From assembly GCF_001485435.1 (NCBI RefSeq), contig NZ_BCMS01000001.1, positions 877,501 through 941,500 of the forward strand: a stretch of DNA of 64,000 nucleotides. Reading direction: 5' to 3'. A model generated the notes under the pieces. It ran no database searches. It was not told the DNA's origin and saw nothing but the letters and a program-made list of their open reading frames with translations. Position 1 is the stretch's first letter. The number at the start of each line of letters is the position of its first letter. Below, piece by piece: positions 46,713 through 56,282 of this stretch. Origin of the DNA: Deinococcus grandis. Its GTDB lineage: Bacteria > Deinococcota > Deinococci > Deinococcales > Deinococcaceae. The position numbers and the translations under genes are program-made.

Positions 46713-47081
46713 GTGGACTCCTACTTTCCGTTCGAGCAGCTGGACGTCTATCACCTCTCGGTGGCCTACGCCACGCAGGTCTACCGGGCAACCACCACGT
46801 TTCCAGATACGGAGAGGTTCGGTCTGACCAATCAGATGCGCCGCGCTGCCGTGTCCATCTCACTGAACATCGCAGAGGGTCGGGGGCGCGGCGGCGACCG
46901 GGAGTTGGTGCGGTACCTGATGATCGCGCGTGGATCTCTCTTTGAAGTGGTGGCAGGTGCGCAGATTGCAGAGCAGTTGGGTTTCCTCGATGCAGAGGCG
47001 GCCCGTACCCTCAGGCAGGATGCACACACCCTCTCGGCCAAACTCATGACCCTGATCAAACGCCTGAACCCTATCCCTTAG
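46713..47081 (+). CDS. Four-helix bundle protein of the S23 (23S rRNA intervening sequence) family
   Basis: 122 residues, complete S23/IVP domain: FEQLDVYHLSVAYATQVYRAT, FGLTNQMRRAAVSISLNIAEGRGRG and RYLMIARGSLFEVVAGAQIAEQLGFL. The family is found in intervening sequences of 23S rRNA genes and as Avd in diversity-generating retroelements. Here it stands alone between kamA and an aminotransferase gene, flanked by inverted repeats. No reverse transcriptase or rRNA gene is in the window. The start is GTG. Confidence 0.88.
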   Translation: MDSYFPFEQLDVYHLSVAYATQVYRATTTFPDTERFGLTNQMRRAAVSISLNIAEGRGRGGDRELVRYLMIARGSLFEVVAGAQIAEQLGFLDAEAARTLRQDAHTLSAKLMTLIKRLNPIP

Positions 47082-47139
47082 ACGCTCAGACTCTTCGACT
47101 TTTCGACCTCTCGATTTCCCAACCAAGACAGGAGTGAAC

Positions 47140-48531
47140 ATGACCACCCTTCCGAAACCCCGTCAACCTGAACTGAAGACCTCCCTGCCCGGCCCGAAGA
47201 CCGCTTCGATCATGGAGCGCGACAGCCAGCACCTCTCGACGTCCTACATGCGTCCGTATCCGTTCGTGCCGGATCACGGTGAGGGCGTGTGGCTGACGGA
47301 CGTGGACGGCAACACCATGCTGGATTTCTTCGCGGGGATCGCGGTGAGCACGACCGGGCACGCGCATCCGCATGTGGTGCAGGCGGTGCAGGAGCAGATC
47401 ACGAAGTTCACGCACGTGTGCCTGACGGATTATCCGCAGGAGATCACGACCAGCCTCGCCGAGCGGCTGGTGAAGCACGTGGAGAAACCCCTTCCTGATG
47501 GCAGCACCGAGAAGTGGCGCGTGTTCTTCAGCAACAGCGGCGCCGAGGCGGTCGAGGCGGCCGTGAAGCTGGCGCGCAACCACACGGGGCGGCAGCACAT
47601 CATCTCGACGATGGGCAGCTTCCACGGGCGCACGTACGGCGCGATCACGCTGACGGGCAGCAAGACGAAGTACAAGCGTGGCTTCGGTCCGCTGCTGCCT
47701 GCCGTGTCGCACGTGCCGTACCCGAATCCGTTCCGTCCGCCGCTGGGCAGCACGGCCGAGACGTGCGGTCAGGCGGTGCTGGAGCACATCGAGAGCCTGT
47801 TCGTGGGCATCCTGCCCGCCGATGAGGTCGCGGCGATCATCGTGGAGCCCATGCAGGGCGAGGGTGGGTACATCGTGCCCCCGGCGGACTTCCTGCCGGG
47901 CCTGCGGGCGCTGTGCGACAAGTACGGGATCATGCTGATCTTCGACGAGGTGCAGGCCGGGATGGGCCGCACCGGGAAGATGTTCAGCTTCCAGCATTTC
48001 GGCAATAACGGGATGGACTGCCAGCCGGACATCATCACGTCCGCGAAGGGCATCGCGTCGGGCATGCCGCTGGGTGCGCTGCTGGCCAAGGAGAGCGTCA
48101 TGACGTGGCCGGTCGGGTCGCACGGCAGCACGTACGGCGGGAACCCGGTGGCGGCGGCGGCGGCGCACTCGACGCTGGACCTGCTGGAAGGCAAGGTGCA
48201 GCACCCGGGTTGTGGCGCAAACCTCATGGACAACGCCGCGCAGGTGGGCGAGTTCATCATGGCCGAGCTGAAGGGCATGCAGGCGGAATTCCCGTTCCTG
48301 GGTGACGTGCGCGGGCGCGGGTTGTTCATCGGTCTGGAGTTCGTGAAGCCGGACGGCAGCCCGGACGGGGCGCTGCGGGACCGGGCGAGCATGGCGATGT
48401 TCGAGCGTGGCCTGCTGAACCTCGACTGCGGTGAGGCCGTGATCCGCATTTCCCCGCCGCTGATCCTGACCCGCGAGGAGGCCGCGACGGGTCTGGAGAT
48501 CATGCGTGAGACGCTGCGCACCCTGAAGTAA
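47140..48531 (+). CDS. Class III PLP aminotransferase (acetylornithine/GABA aminotransferase family)
   Basis: 463 residues, class III fold. GEGVWLTDVDGNTMLDFFAGIAVSTTGHAHPHVV-like N-terminus, FSNSGAEAVEAAVKLAR, GSFHGRTYGA, PMQGEGGY, FDEVQAGMGRTG and the PLP-lysine motif SAKGIASGMPLGA. Members include 4-aminobutyrate and ornithine aminotransferases and amino acid racemases. Because kamA lies upstream, an omega-amino acid derived from lysine is a reasonable substrate, but this is inference. AGGAG lies five bases before the ATG. Confidence 0.88.
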   Translation: MTTLPKPRQPELKTSLPGPKTASIMERDSQHLSTSYMRPYPFVPDHGEGVWLTDVDGNTMLDFFAGIAVSTTGHAHPHVVQAVQEQITKFTHVCLTDYPQEITTSLAERLVKHVEKPLPDGSTEKWRVFFSNSGAEAVEAAVKLARNHTGRQHIISTMGSFHGRTYGAITLTGSKTKYKRGFGPLLPAVSHVPYPNPFRPPLGSTAETCGQAVLEHIESLFVGILPADEVAAIIVEPMQGEGGYIVPPADFLPGLRALCDKYGIMLIFDEVQAGMGRTGKMFSFQHFGNNGMDCQPDIITSAKGIASGMPLGALLAKESVMTWPVGSHGSTYGGNPVAAAAAHSTLDLLEGKVQHPGCGANLMDNAAQVGEFIMAELKGMQAEFPFLGDVRGRGLFIGLEFVKPDGSPDGALRDRASMAMFERGLLNLDCGEAVIRISPPLILTREEAATGLEIMRETLRTLK

Positions 48532-48542
48532 GGGCGCGGCGT

Positions 48543-48589
48543 GCAGGAGGCGGGACGCCGTGGGAGATATGCGGCGTCCCGCCTCCTGC
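48543..48589 (+). terminator. 18-bp perfect terminator hairpin
   Basis: Bases 48543-48560 (GCAGGAGGCGGGACGCCG) pair perfectly with 48572-48589 around an 11-base loop, just after the aminotransferase gene. No T-run. Confidence 0.7.
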
Positions 48590-48624
48590 TGCGGTTCCGG
48601 CTGCCCGCGCGCCGCTGCCCGCCC

Positions 48625-48823
48625 CGCACAGCAATGATGGGGGATTCGAGTGATTCCACATCATTCGGAGTCGCCCGGTGGTCCCCTCACCCTTCCGTCG
48701 CTTCGCGCCTCCCGCTCTCTCTGCTGCGCAGCTCTACGTGTCCCATAGGGGGACAGTGGACAACGGAACACGATCACGGTGCAAGCAGGTCAATGTGATC
48801 CTGTATGACTCGCACAGCAATGA
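48625..48823. repeat. Structured intergenic repeat, copy D, with 13-bp flanking direct repeats
   Basis: The element 48637-48806 aligns along its length with copy C (18531-18702). It is flanked by the exact direct repeat CGCACAGCAATGA (48625-48637 and 48811-48823), which could be a target-site duplication. Together with the preceding hairpin it fills the gap 48532-48871. Confidence 0.75.
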
Positions 48824-48871
48824 AAGGGGAGGCCACGCTGGGCCTCCCGCTCTCATGCTGTGCTGGGTGAC

Positions 48872-49396
48872 TTACTGCAGGCGCTTCATGATGGCCTGGA
48901 GGCTGGCGCTGTCGGCCCAGGCCATGCCCTTCTCGACGTACATGCGGGCCATGGTCTGGTCGCCGCGCTGCAGCGCGAGGTAGGCGAGCTTGGCGGCGCT
49001 CAGGGACGCCCACTGCTTCTCCTGGTCGTTCAGGTCGCCCAGGCGGGTCCAGGCGTTGTACGCGTTGATCCACCACTGGGTCTTGGTGTAAAGCTGCGCC
49101 AGGTACGCGTTGTAGTCGCGGTTGCCGGCTTCCATGCTGGCGGCGTAGTAGGCGTGGTCCACGGCGGCCTTCCACAGCGTGCGGTCGTAGAAGGGCACGG
49201 GGTAGGCCACGTCGGCCTGCACGGCGTACTCCTGCGCCTTGGCGAAGTTGTCGCCTGCGCTCATCATGGCCGGGGCGTTCACGGGTTCCGCGACGGTCGT
49301 CGTGGTCGTGGTCGTCTCGGTGGTGGTCGTGGTGGTGTCCTGCGCGGCGGCGAGGCCGGTCAGCGCGAACGCGGTCAGCATGAGAATCTTCTTCAT
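48872..49396 (-). CDS. Secreted protein with threonine run and helical repeats
   Basis: 174 residues. Signal peptide MKKILMLTAFALTGLAAAQ, then a threonine-rich stretch (TTTTTTETTTTTTTV) and a helical domain with aromatic repeats (YNAYLAQLYTKTQWWINAYNAW, SLSAAKLAYLALQRGDQTMARMYVEKGM) reminiscent of TPR-like pairs. Function unknown. It is divergent from the PQQ-like propeller gene with 86 bases between. ATG 49408 is an alternative start. Confidence 0.65.
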   Translation of the reverse strand: MKKILMLTAFALTGLAAAQDTTTTTTETTTTTTTVAEPVNAPAMMSAGDNFAKAQEYAVQADVAYPVPFYDRTLWKAAVDHAYYAASMEAGNRDYNAYLAQLYTKTQWWINAYNAWTRLGDLNDQEKQWASLSAAKLAYLALQRGDQTMARMYVEKGMAWADSASLQAIMKRLQ

Positions 49397-49482
49397 AACA
49401 GTTCGCATCTTAGGCTCTACCCTGGGGCTCGTCCACGCCGCGAACAGCACCGTAAAGAGTGTGTAAAGGAGCCCAATCCAAC

Positions 49483-51273
49483 ATGAGAACAACCTCCGTT
49501 TTCCCCGCTGTCCTTCTGATGACTCTGGCCGGTTTTTCCGCTGCCAGAGCGCAATCCACGCCTTCACCCGCCCCTCAGTTCATCGCGCCGAAGGTGGACG
49601 TCTTCAAGGAACTGCGCGTCATTTCCGGCGTGACGGTCTCCGGGAACGGTGAGCTCACGTTCGTCGGCTCGGACGCCAAGATCCACCGCACCGACGCCAC
49701 CGGCAGCTCGCGCTGGGTGTTCCCGGTGGGCGACATCGGCCGCGCGTACCCGGTCGTGACTCCGCAGGGCGTAACCATCGCCGCGTCCTACGACGACACC
49801 GTGTACGCCCTGGACCCCGCCGGGAAGCTGCTGTGGAAACTGAAGCTGGACGGGGACATCTTCGCCACGCCCGCGCTGCGCATCGACGGCAGCGTGATCG
49901 TCGCCACGGCGGGCGGCACCATTCACGCGCTCAGTCCCGCCGGGAAGACCCTGTGGACGTACAAGGTCGGCGCGCCCGTGTTCAGCAGCCCCGCGATCGG
50001 CCCGGACGGCACGGTGTACTTCGGCGCGCAGAACAACCGCATGCACGCCCTGACGCCGGGCGGGCAGCTGAAGTGGGCGTACACGGCGGGTTCGCTGGTG
50101 TTCAGCTCCCCGGCCGTCGGGCCGGACGGCAGCGTGTACTTCGGCAGCAGCGACCGCCGCATCCACGCGGTCGGGCCGGACGGCCAGCCGAAGTGGACGG
50201 TCCTGACCGGGCTGTTCGTGAACGCCAGCCCGATCATCACGAGCGGCGGGCTGGTCGTGGTGGGCAGTTACGACGGCAATGTGTACGCCGTGAACACCAG
50301 CGGCGAGACCGAATGGACGTACCGCGCCGGTGCCGGGGTGGCGGGCAGCGCCGTGGAACTCAGTGACGGGTCCGTGATCGTCCCGGACCTGAGCGGCACC
50401 GTGCACGCCATCGGGAAGGCCGGGCAGGCACTGTGGCAGATCAAGACCGGCAAGAAGATCGACACGGGGATCAGCGTCAGCGATCAGGGGAGCCTGTACT
50501 TCGTGACGGACGGCGGCGGCCTGAACATCGTGCAGAAGCAGCGGCCACTGGCGGTGGGGCCATGGACGACCTTCCACGGCGCGCCGAACCCGGTGGGGCG
50601 CGTGCCCACGCCCATCGAGCTGCAGGCGCAGACGCAGGCGCGCCGCGCGGCGGCCAGCGCGGTCGTGGCGGCCCTGAAGCCGGCCACGCCGGTCGCGACA
50701 GCCCCGGCGCAGCCCGCTCGGCCCCCGCAGCCCACCCAGCCGGCCCAACCCACTCAGCCAGCGCAACCCACCCAGCCCGCGCAGCCGACCCAACCGGCCC
50801 AGCCGACCCGACCAGCGCAGCCCACGACGCCGACGCAACCTACCCAGCCCGCCCAGCCGACCCAACCCACCCAGCCTGCGCAACCCACCCAGCCTGCCCA
50901 ACCCGCCTTGACGCCGGAGCAGTTCGCGGCGGCGGCGGGGCAGCAGGCGCGCGTCGCGGACGGGCAGCTGTTCCTGCCGCTGACCGAGGTGGCCGGAGCG
51001 CTGGGCCTGACCGTTCGGAACGTGACGGTGCGGACCGCGACGCTGCGGGTGCAGGCGCAGAACCTCCCGGTGACGGTGCGGCTGTTCGACCGGGTGGCGT
51101 TCGTGCCGCTGGCCGCACTGGCGGACCTGCCGGGCGCGCAGGTGCGGCTGGTGTCCGGCGCGGCGCGCGGCGTGGAACTGGGTGTGGCGGGGCGTACGGC
51201 GGTGTTCCCCGTGAACGTGGCGCGCCTGCTGAGCCTGCAGTCCGGCGCGGAGTTCGCCGTGGACGCGCGCTGA
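49483..51273 (+). CDS. Secreted PQQ-like beta-propeller with QP-repeat linker and C-terminal stalk-like domain
   Basis: 596 residues. Signal peptide, then about seven propeller blades of PQQ/BamB type (repeats like VYALDPAGKLLWKLKLDGDIFATPAL and VYFGSSDRRIHAVGPDGQPKW). A linker of about 60 residues, rich in QP, follows (TQPAQP units, roughly 50725-50910). The end is a copper-amine-oxidase-N-like domain (LFLPLTEVAGALGLTVRNVTVRT, VAFVPLAALADL). Probably an envelope scaffold rather than an enzyme. AGGAG lies upstream of the ATG. A structured repeat begins at its stop codon. Confidence 0.78.
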   Translation: MRTTSVFPAVLLMTLAGFSAARAQSTPSPAPQFIAPKVDVFKELRVISGVTVSGNGELTFVGSDAKIHRTDATGSSRWVFPVGDIGRAYPVVTPQGVTIAASYDDTVYALDPAGKLLWKLKLDGDIFATPALRIDGSVIVATAGGTIHALSPAGKTLWTYKVGAPVFSSPAIGPDGTVYFGAQNNRMHALTPGGQLKWAYTAGSLVFSSPAVGPDGSVYFGSSDRRIHAVGPDGQPKWTVLTGLFVNASPIITSGGLVVVGSYDGNVYAVNTSGETEWTYRAGAGVAGSAVELSDGSVIVPDLSGTVHAIGKAGQALWQIKTGKKIDTGISVSDQGSLYFVTDGGGLNIVQKQRPLAVGPWTTFHGAPNPVGRVPTPIELQAQTQARRAAASAVVAALKPATPVATAPAQPARPPQPTQPAQPTQPAQPTQPAQPTQPAQPTRPAQPTTPTQPTQPAQPTQPTQPAQPTQPAQPALTPEQFAAAAGQQARVADGQLFLPLTEVAGALGLTVRNVTVRTATLRVQAQNLPVTVRLFDRVAFVPLAALADLPGAQVRLVSGAARGVELGVAGRTAVFPVNVARLLSLQSGAEFAVDAR

Positions 51274-51409
51274 CAGCAGCATTCGGAGGTCTTGAAGGGG
51301 TGTCCCAGGACCTCTGAATCGAGCGGAGCGGGCACCTGGGCAGGACAGCGGTTGACCGTGGCGTTGAGGGGCGTGCTCCTGGCCCCTGGGCGGAACTGGC
51401 AACCGCTGT
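51274..51409. repeat. Structured repeat family 3, copy 2
   Basis: 136 bp, the same length as the copy at 41102, again flanked by GA (51272-51273, 51410-51411). Hairpin 1: 51281-51294 with 51306-51319. Core GAGCGGA at 51321. Outer stem ACAGCGGTTG (51345-51354) with CAACCGCTGT (51400-51409). It lies at the stop codon of the propeller gene. Confidence 0.88.
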
Positions 51410-51545
51410 GAGCGGAGCGGTCCGGCGGCCTGTGGATGGGGGGGTGGGTGGACGCCTGCGCTCCTGCCCGGGCCGCCAGCCCATCCGGGTGATGCTTTAA
51501 AAAATAAACTGTGCGTGGCTGACCATCCCCAATCGTGCCCGGTGG

Positions 51546-51551
51546 TACCCT
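51546..51551 (+). promoter_or_regulatory. Leaderless-type -10 box of trxB
   Basis: TACCCT six bases before the ATG at 51558. A short AT-rich patch lies about 40 bases further up (51494-51511). Confidence 0.5.
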
Positions 51552-51557
51552 TCAACC

Positions 51558-52532
<975 letters not shown>

Positions 52533-52544
52533 TCGTCGCCCCGC

Positions 52545-52576
52545 CGGGACGCTCTGGGATCTCCCGGGGCGTCCCG
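52545..52576 (+). terminator. Terminator hairpin after trxB
   Basis: CGGGACG (52545-52551) pairs with CGTCCCG (52570-52576), with an inner GGGA/TCCC pairing. It lies 12 bases past the trxB stop. Confidence 0.55.
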
Positions 52577-52623
52577 CTCCGTTGACCAGAGTTCTCTAAA
52601 ACCGGGGGCGCCCGCATCCGTAC

Positions 52624-52629
52624 TATGCT
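52624..52629 (+). promoter_or_regulatory. Leaderless-type -10 box of the HD gene
   Basis: TATGCT six bases before the ATG at 52636. Confidence 0.5.
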
Positions 52630-52635
52630 CAGCGC

Positions 52636-53151
52636 ATGCCGCGCCGTTCCCTCCTCGCCCGACTCCGCCGCAAGGCCAACGGGTACGCAGCCAAGGCCCG
52701 CCGCCTGCTGCGCAGCGTGAACGCCGAGGACGCCCACCCCGACGACCCCTGGGCCGAGCACCTGCTCACCCCCGCCGAGCAGGTCGTGTACCGCGCCATG
52801 GACCCCCGCGACCGCGAGCACGCCTGCCGCGTCACCCGGCACCTGCTGCGCGACCACCCGCACGCCGACCCCGAACTGATCGCCGCCGCACTGCTGCACG
52901 ACTGCGGCAAGAGCCTGCGCCCCTACTCCCTGTGGGAACGCGTGCTGGTCGGGTTGATTCCCAACCGGCTGTCCCGCGTGCTGCCGCCCGTCGGGGCAGT
53001 CGGCATCCGCGCGCACCACCCGGAACTCGGCGCGCGGCTGCTGGCACACGCGGGCGCGCGACCCCGCGTCGCGCGGCTGGTCGCCCGGCACCACCACCCG
53101 GGCGGGGACCCGGAGGCCATGCTCCTGCACCTCTACGACGATCAGGAGTAG
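52636..53151 (+). CDS. HD-domain phosphohydrolase
   Basis: 171 residues. HD motif residues: H in [14 protein letters not shown] in [10 protein letters not shown], and later [11 protein letters not shown] and [11 protein letters not shown] provide further metal histidines. A compact single-domain HD protein; substrate unknown (nucleotide or phosphate ester). It is followed by a strong terminator shared with slyD. Confidence 0.82.
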   Translation: MPRRSLLARLRRKANGYAAKARRLLRSVNAEDAHPDDPWAEHLLTPAEQVVYRAMDPRDREHACRVTRHLLRDHPHADPELIAAALLHDCGKSLRPYSLWERVLVGLIPNRLSRVLPPVGAVGIRAHHPELGARLLAHAGARPRVARLVARHHHPGGDPEAMLLHLYDDQE

Positions 53152-53160
53152 CTGAAACGC

Positions 53161-53197
53161 AGCGGCGCCGCCCATCCATGCCGGGGGCGGCGCCGCT
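53161..53197. terminator. Bidirectional terminator hairpin
   Basis: AGCGGCGCCGCCC (53161-53173) pairs perfectly with GGGCGGCGCCGCT (53185-53197), and outer bases CTGAA/TTCAG can extend it. It lies between convergent HD and FKBP genes. Confidence 0.75.
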
Positions 53198-53209
53198 CTG
53201 GTTCAGGGT

Positions 53210-53689
53210 TTACTCGTGGTCGTGGTCGCCGTCGCTGTGCGCGTGCCCGTGGTCGAGTTCCTCGGGCGTGGCGTCACGGACGTTCAGGACCTTCACGTCG
53301 AAGTTCAGGACCATCCCGGCCAGGGGCGGGTTGAAATCCACCTTGACGGTGTCGCCGCTGACGTCCATCACGGTGAAGGGGATGACGCTGCCGTCCTCGG
53401 CCTGCGCGTAGTACGTCGCGCCGACCTCGATGTCGTCCTCGAAGTCCTCGCGGGACAGTTCCTCGACGTTCTCCTCGTCCCGCTCGCCGTAGCCGTCCTC
53501 GGGCTGCACGGTCACCTGCAGCTCGTCCCCGACGGCCTTGCCTTCCAGGGCGCGCTCCAGTCCGGGAATGATGTTGCTGTGGCCCTGCAGGTACACCAGC
53601 GGCTCGCCGGGTTCGCTCTGGTCGATGACCTCACCGTTCACGGTGAGTGTGTAGTCGAGTTCGACAACCTTGTCCTGGGTGATGTTCAT
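53210..53689 (-). CDS. slyD: FKBP-type peptidyl-prolyl isomerase, SlyD-like
   Basis: 159 residues. FKBP core with the IF (insert-in-flap) chaperone domain: VVELDYTLTVNGEVIDQSEPGEPLVYLQGHSNIIPGLERALEGKAVGD in outline, then the PEDGYGERDEENVEEL flap and FNPPLAGMVLNFDVKVLNV. The histidine/aspartate tail HGHAHSDGDHDHE can bind nickel or other metals, as in SlyD. Cytoplasmic folding helper. The ATG at 53689 is chosen because the family begins there. Confidence 0.92.
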   Translation of the reverse strand: MNITQDKVVELDYTLTVNGEVIDQSEPGEPLVYLQGHSNIIPGLERALEGKAVGDELQVTVQPEDGYGERDEENVEELSREDFEDDIEVGATYYAQAEDGSVIPFTVMDVSGDTVKVDFNPPLAGMVLNFDVKVLNVRDATPEELDHGHAHSDGDHDHE

Positions 53690-53792
53690 GGGGTCTCCGT
53701 TTCGCGGCCCCACCGAGATCAGGTGGGCGCGAGAGGCGTGCTCGCCACTCAGGAGTGTACCCCGGCACCCGCAGGTCGCGGTCTCCTGACGG

Positions 53793-54998
53793 TCACGGTT
53801 GCGTGCGGAACGCCCACGCCACCGGCCCGCGCGGCGTGTCGAAACTGACCTGCACGTCCGCCCCGGTCGGCAGCGGCGCGTCCGGCAGGGCCAGCGCCGC
53901 TCCCTGCGCGGCCAGGACGGCTCGGCCCACGCGCGTCTCGGCCTCGTTCGCCCCCGTGAAGGTGGACGCCGTGAGGAGACACGCGCCCACCGCCTGCCCG
54001 TTCACGCGCAGCGTCACGCCGCTCACCTCACCCGCCCGGTCCGGGCCGAGCAGCAGCGCGACCGGAGCGCCGCGCGCCGCCACCGCCGGGCACCCGGCCA
54101 GCGCGTCCGGCCACTCGCCCGTCGCGGCCCGCAGGCTGGGCGCCGCCTGCCCCGGCCCCGGGTACCGCACCGGGTAGCGCCCCGTCCCTGTCAGGCCGCG
54201 CCGGACATCCAGTACCACCGCCGACTGGAAGGCCCCGGCGGCGTCGTGCGCCACGCCCGCCGCCACGCGCGTCAGGCGCGGATCGATCAGCTGCGGCAGG
54301 TGAAACGCGCCCCCCAACCAGTACGTCAATGCCCGCTCGGGCCCGGACTCCGCGCGGCTGGACACGAAGTAATGGCCGGGCGCGCACGCCTCGCCCGCCG
54401 CGGACCGGAACGGACTGGCGGGGTCCTGACGGTGCTCGGCGCGGTCCTCCCGCACGAGGTACCGCGCGTGCCCCGCGCAGCCCGCCTGCCACGCCGCCTC
54501 GGCCGTCACGGTCTGAAGTCCGGCGCGGGCCCGCACCCGGTTCAGGCCCGCCAGCAGGGGAGAGGTCCGGGCACCCGCCAACTCCGGTCGGGCCGACTCC
54601 GGTGGGGCCGCCTCTGGTGAGGCCGACACTGGTGGAGCGAGCAGCGGTTCCGGCGTGTCCGGCGCCGACTGGGCGGAGGCGGGCGGCGTCCGTTCCTCTG
54701 GCGTCTGCTCACCTGGCGTCTGCTCCTCTGCGGTCGGGGCGGTGGGCACTGTGCCCAGAGGCTCCTGCCGGGCCCCGGCGAGGTCCGTGGGCACGGACGG
54801 CTCCTGAACCTCAGGGGCGGCCGGGACCTCCGGTGCGGACGCCCCGGGCGGCGCGAGCGGTGCCTCCACGCGCGGCGCGGGTGGCCGGGCCGCATCCCGA
54901 CCCGGCCACCACCCGGCCAGCCAGATGCCGAGCAGTCCCAGCGCGAACAGCGCCGCGCCACCCAGAATCGCCCACAGGGCCCGCCTCCAACCCACCAT
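53793..54998 (-). CDS. Membrane-anchored CAP/SCP-domain protein
   Basis: 401 residues. One N-terminal membrane helix (10-30), about 110 residues of P/E/T/A-rich linker (EEQTPGEQTPEERTPP), then a CAP-superfamily domain: LLAGLNRVRARAGLQTVTAEAAWQAGCAGHARYLVREDRAEHRQD in outline, with the two expected histidine regions. A C-terminal beta domain of about 110 residues follows (VTLRVNGQAVGACLL, VQVSFDTPRGPVAW), perhaps Ig-like. Outward-facing envelope protein of unknown role. Confidence 0.75.
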   Translation of the reverse strand: MVGWRRALWAILGGAALFALGLLGIWLAGWWPGRDAARPPAPRVEAPLAPPGASAPEVPAAPEVQEPSVPTDLAGARQEPLGTVPTAPTAEEQTPGEQTPEERTPPASAQSAPDTPEPLLAPPVSASPEAAPPESARPELAGARTSPLLAGLNRVRARAGLQTVTAEAAWQAGCAGHARYLVREDRAEHRQDPASPFRSAAGEACAPGHYFVSSRAESGPERALTYWLGGAFHLPQLIDPRLTRVAAGVAHDAAGAFQSAVVLDVRRGLTGTGRYPVRYPGPGQAAPSLRAATGEWPDALAGCPAVAARGAPVALLLGPDRAGEVSGVTLRVNGQAVGACLLTASTFTGANEAETRVGRAVLAAQGAALALPDAPLPTGADVQVSFDTPRGPVAWAFRTQP

Positions 54999-55048
54999 GA
55001 TCCCTTCAGGCTAGACGGGCCGGGGCTGCGCCGCGTGCGCCGCGCGCC

Positions 55049-55054
55049 TATCCT
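55049..55054 (+). promoter_or_regulatory. Leaderless-type -10 box of moeA
   Basis: TATCCT six bases before the ATG at 55061. Confidence 0.5.
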
Positions 55055-55060
55055 GCCTTC

Positions 55061-56251
55061 ATGACCGCCCCGACCTTCCCCATGCACGTCAGCGTGGACG
55101 ACGCCCGCACCCACCTGAGCACCCTGCTGCCCGCCCGGACGGCCGAGACGGTGCCCCTCGCGCAGGCGTACGGCCGCACCCTGGCCGCGGACGTGCCCGC
55201 GCTGGTCAGCCACCCCAGCGCCACCGAGAGCGCCCTGGACGGCATCGCCGCCCGCGAGGCCGACACGCTGGGCGCCTCCCCGGACGCCCCGGCACGCCTG
55301 CGCGTGATCGGCGAGAGCCGCGCCGGGGCCGCGTTCGGCGGCACGGTCGGGGCGGGCGAGTGCGTGCGGATCTACACCGGCGCGCCCCTCCCGGCGGGCG
55401 CGGACGCCATCTGCCCGGTCGAACAGCTGAGCGACGACGGCCCGGACGGGGTGCTCCTGCGCCGCCCTGCAAGTCCCGCCGACGTCCGCGTTGAAGGCGG
55501 CGACTTCCGCACGGGCGAGGTCGTCCTGCACGCCGGGCAGCTCCTCACGGCCCCCCGGCTGGCGCTGGCGGCGGCCCTCGGGCACGCGCGGCTGAGCGTG
55601 CAGCGCCGCCTGCGGGTCGCGCTGCTCTCCACCGGGGACGAGGTCGTCCCGCCCGGCCAGCCCCTGACCGCCGGGCAGGTGTACGACAGCAACAGCGTCG
55701 GCCTGCACGCCATGCTGCTCGAAGCCGGGTGCGAGGTCCTCCCGCTCGGCCACGCGCCCGACAGCCCGCAGGCGCTCCAGGCGGCCATCGACGCGGCGGG
55801 CGGCGCGGACGTCCTCCTGACCAGCGGCGGCGTCAGCATGGGCAAGTACGACTTCATGCGGGACCTGCTGGTCGAACAGGGCCGCGTGAGCTTCTGGAAG
55901 GTCCGCATGCGCCCCGGCGGCCCCGCCATCCTGGGCGGCTGGAACGGCCTCCCCGTGTTCGGCCTGCCCGGCAACCCGGTCAGCAGCCTCGTGGTGTTCC
56001 ACGTGATCGTGCGGCCCGCCCTGACCGGCCAGCCCCCCCAGACGCTGCGCCTGCGCGCCGCCACGCCCTTCCGCGCCCTGCCCGACAAGACCGCGTTCTG
56101 GCGCGGCGTGATCGACGGCGGGCAGGTCCGCGACTACGGCCAGCAGGGCAGCGGCATCCTGCGCTCGCTGAGCGACGCGGGCGCCCTGGTCATCGTCCCC
56201 GAAGGACAGCCCGTGCAGCCCGGAGACGACGTGGACGTGATCCTGCTGTAA
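55061..56251 (+). CDS. moeA: Molybdopterin molybdotransferase MoeA
   Basis: 396 residues; inserts molybdate into adenylylated molybdopterin. ATESALDGIAA replaces the usual SAMDGYA, RIYTGAPLPAGADAICPVEQ, EGGDFRTGEV, LSTGDEVVPPGQPL, GQVYDSNS, TSGGVSMGKYDF, KVRMRPGGPAILGG and GLPGNPVSSLV cover all family blocks. The product supplies cofactor for enzymes such as the sulfite-oxidase-like protein at 16563. A G-quadruplex motif follows directly. Confidence 0.93.
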   Translation: MTAPTFPMHVSVDDARTHLSTLLPARTAETVPLAQAYGRTLAADVPALVSHPSATESALDGIAAREADTLGASPDAPARLRVIGESRAGAAFGGTVGAGECVRIYTGAPLPAGADAICPVEQLSDDGPDGVLLRRPASPADVRVEGGDFRTGEVVLHAGQLLTAPRLALAAALGHARLSVQRRLRVALLSTGDEVVPPGQPLTAGQVYDSNSVGLHAMLLEAGCEVLPLGHAPDSPQALQAAIDAAGGADVLLTSGGVSMGKYDFMRDLLVEQGRVSFWKVRMRPGGPAILGGWNGLPVFGLPGNPVSSLVVFHVIVRPALTGQPPQTLRLRAATPFRALPDKTAFWRGVIDGGQVRDYGQQGSGILRSLSDAGALVIVPEGQPVQPGDDVDVILL

Positions 56252-56252
56252 A

Positions 56253-56282
56253 GGGTGTGGGAAGTGGGCAGTGGGTTGTGGG
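56253..56282 (+). repeat. Canonical G-quadruplex motif after moeA
   Basis: Five GGG runs (56253-55, 56259-61, 56266-68, 56273-75, 56280-82) with 3-4-base spacers, built from GTGGGAA/GTGGGCA/GTGGGTT heptads. It lies on the moeA mRNA strand immediately after its stop codon. Confidence 0.7.

Larger units (their letters stand above)
46682..47110. repeat. Hairpin repeat arms enclosing the S23-type gene
   Basis: The left arm (46682-46705, containing GAGGGTCGAAG and GTCTAAGG) and right arm (47076-47110, containing CCTTAGAC and GACTCTTCGAC) are imperfect inverted repeats around the gene 46713-47081. The same arms occur without a gene at 35952-35996. Confidence 0.6.

Noticed and set aside
46713..47081. 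Avd gene of a diversity-generating retroelement
   Set aside because: The protein family fits, but there is no reverse transcriptase, template repeat or variable repeat anywhere in the window.
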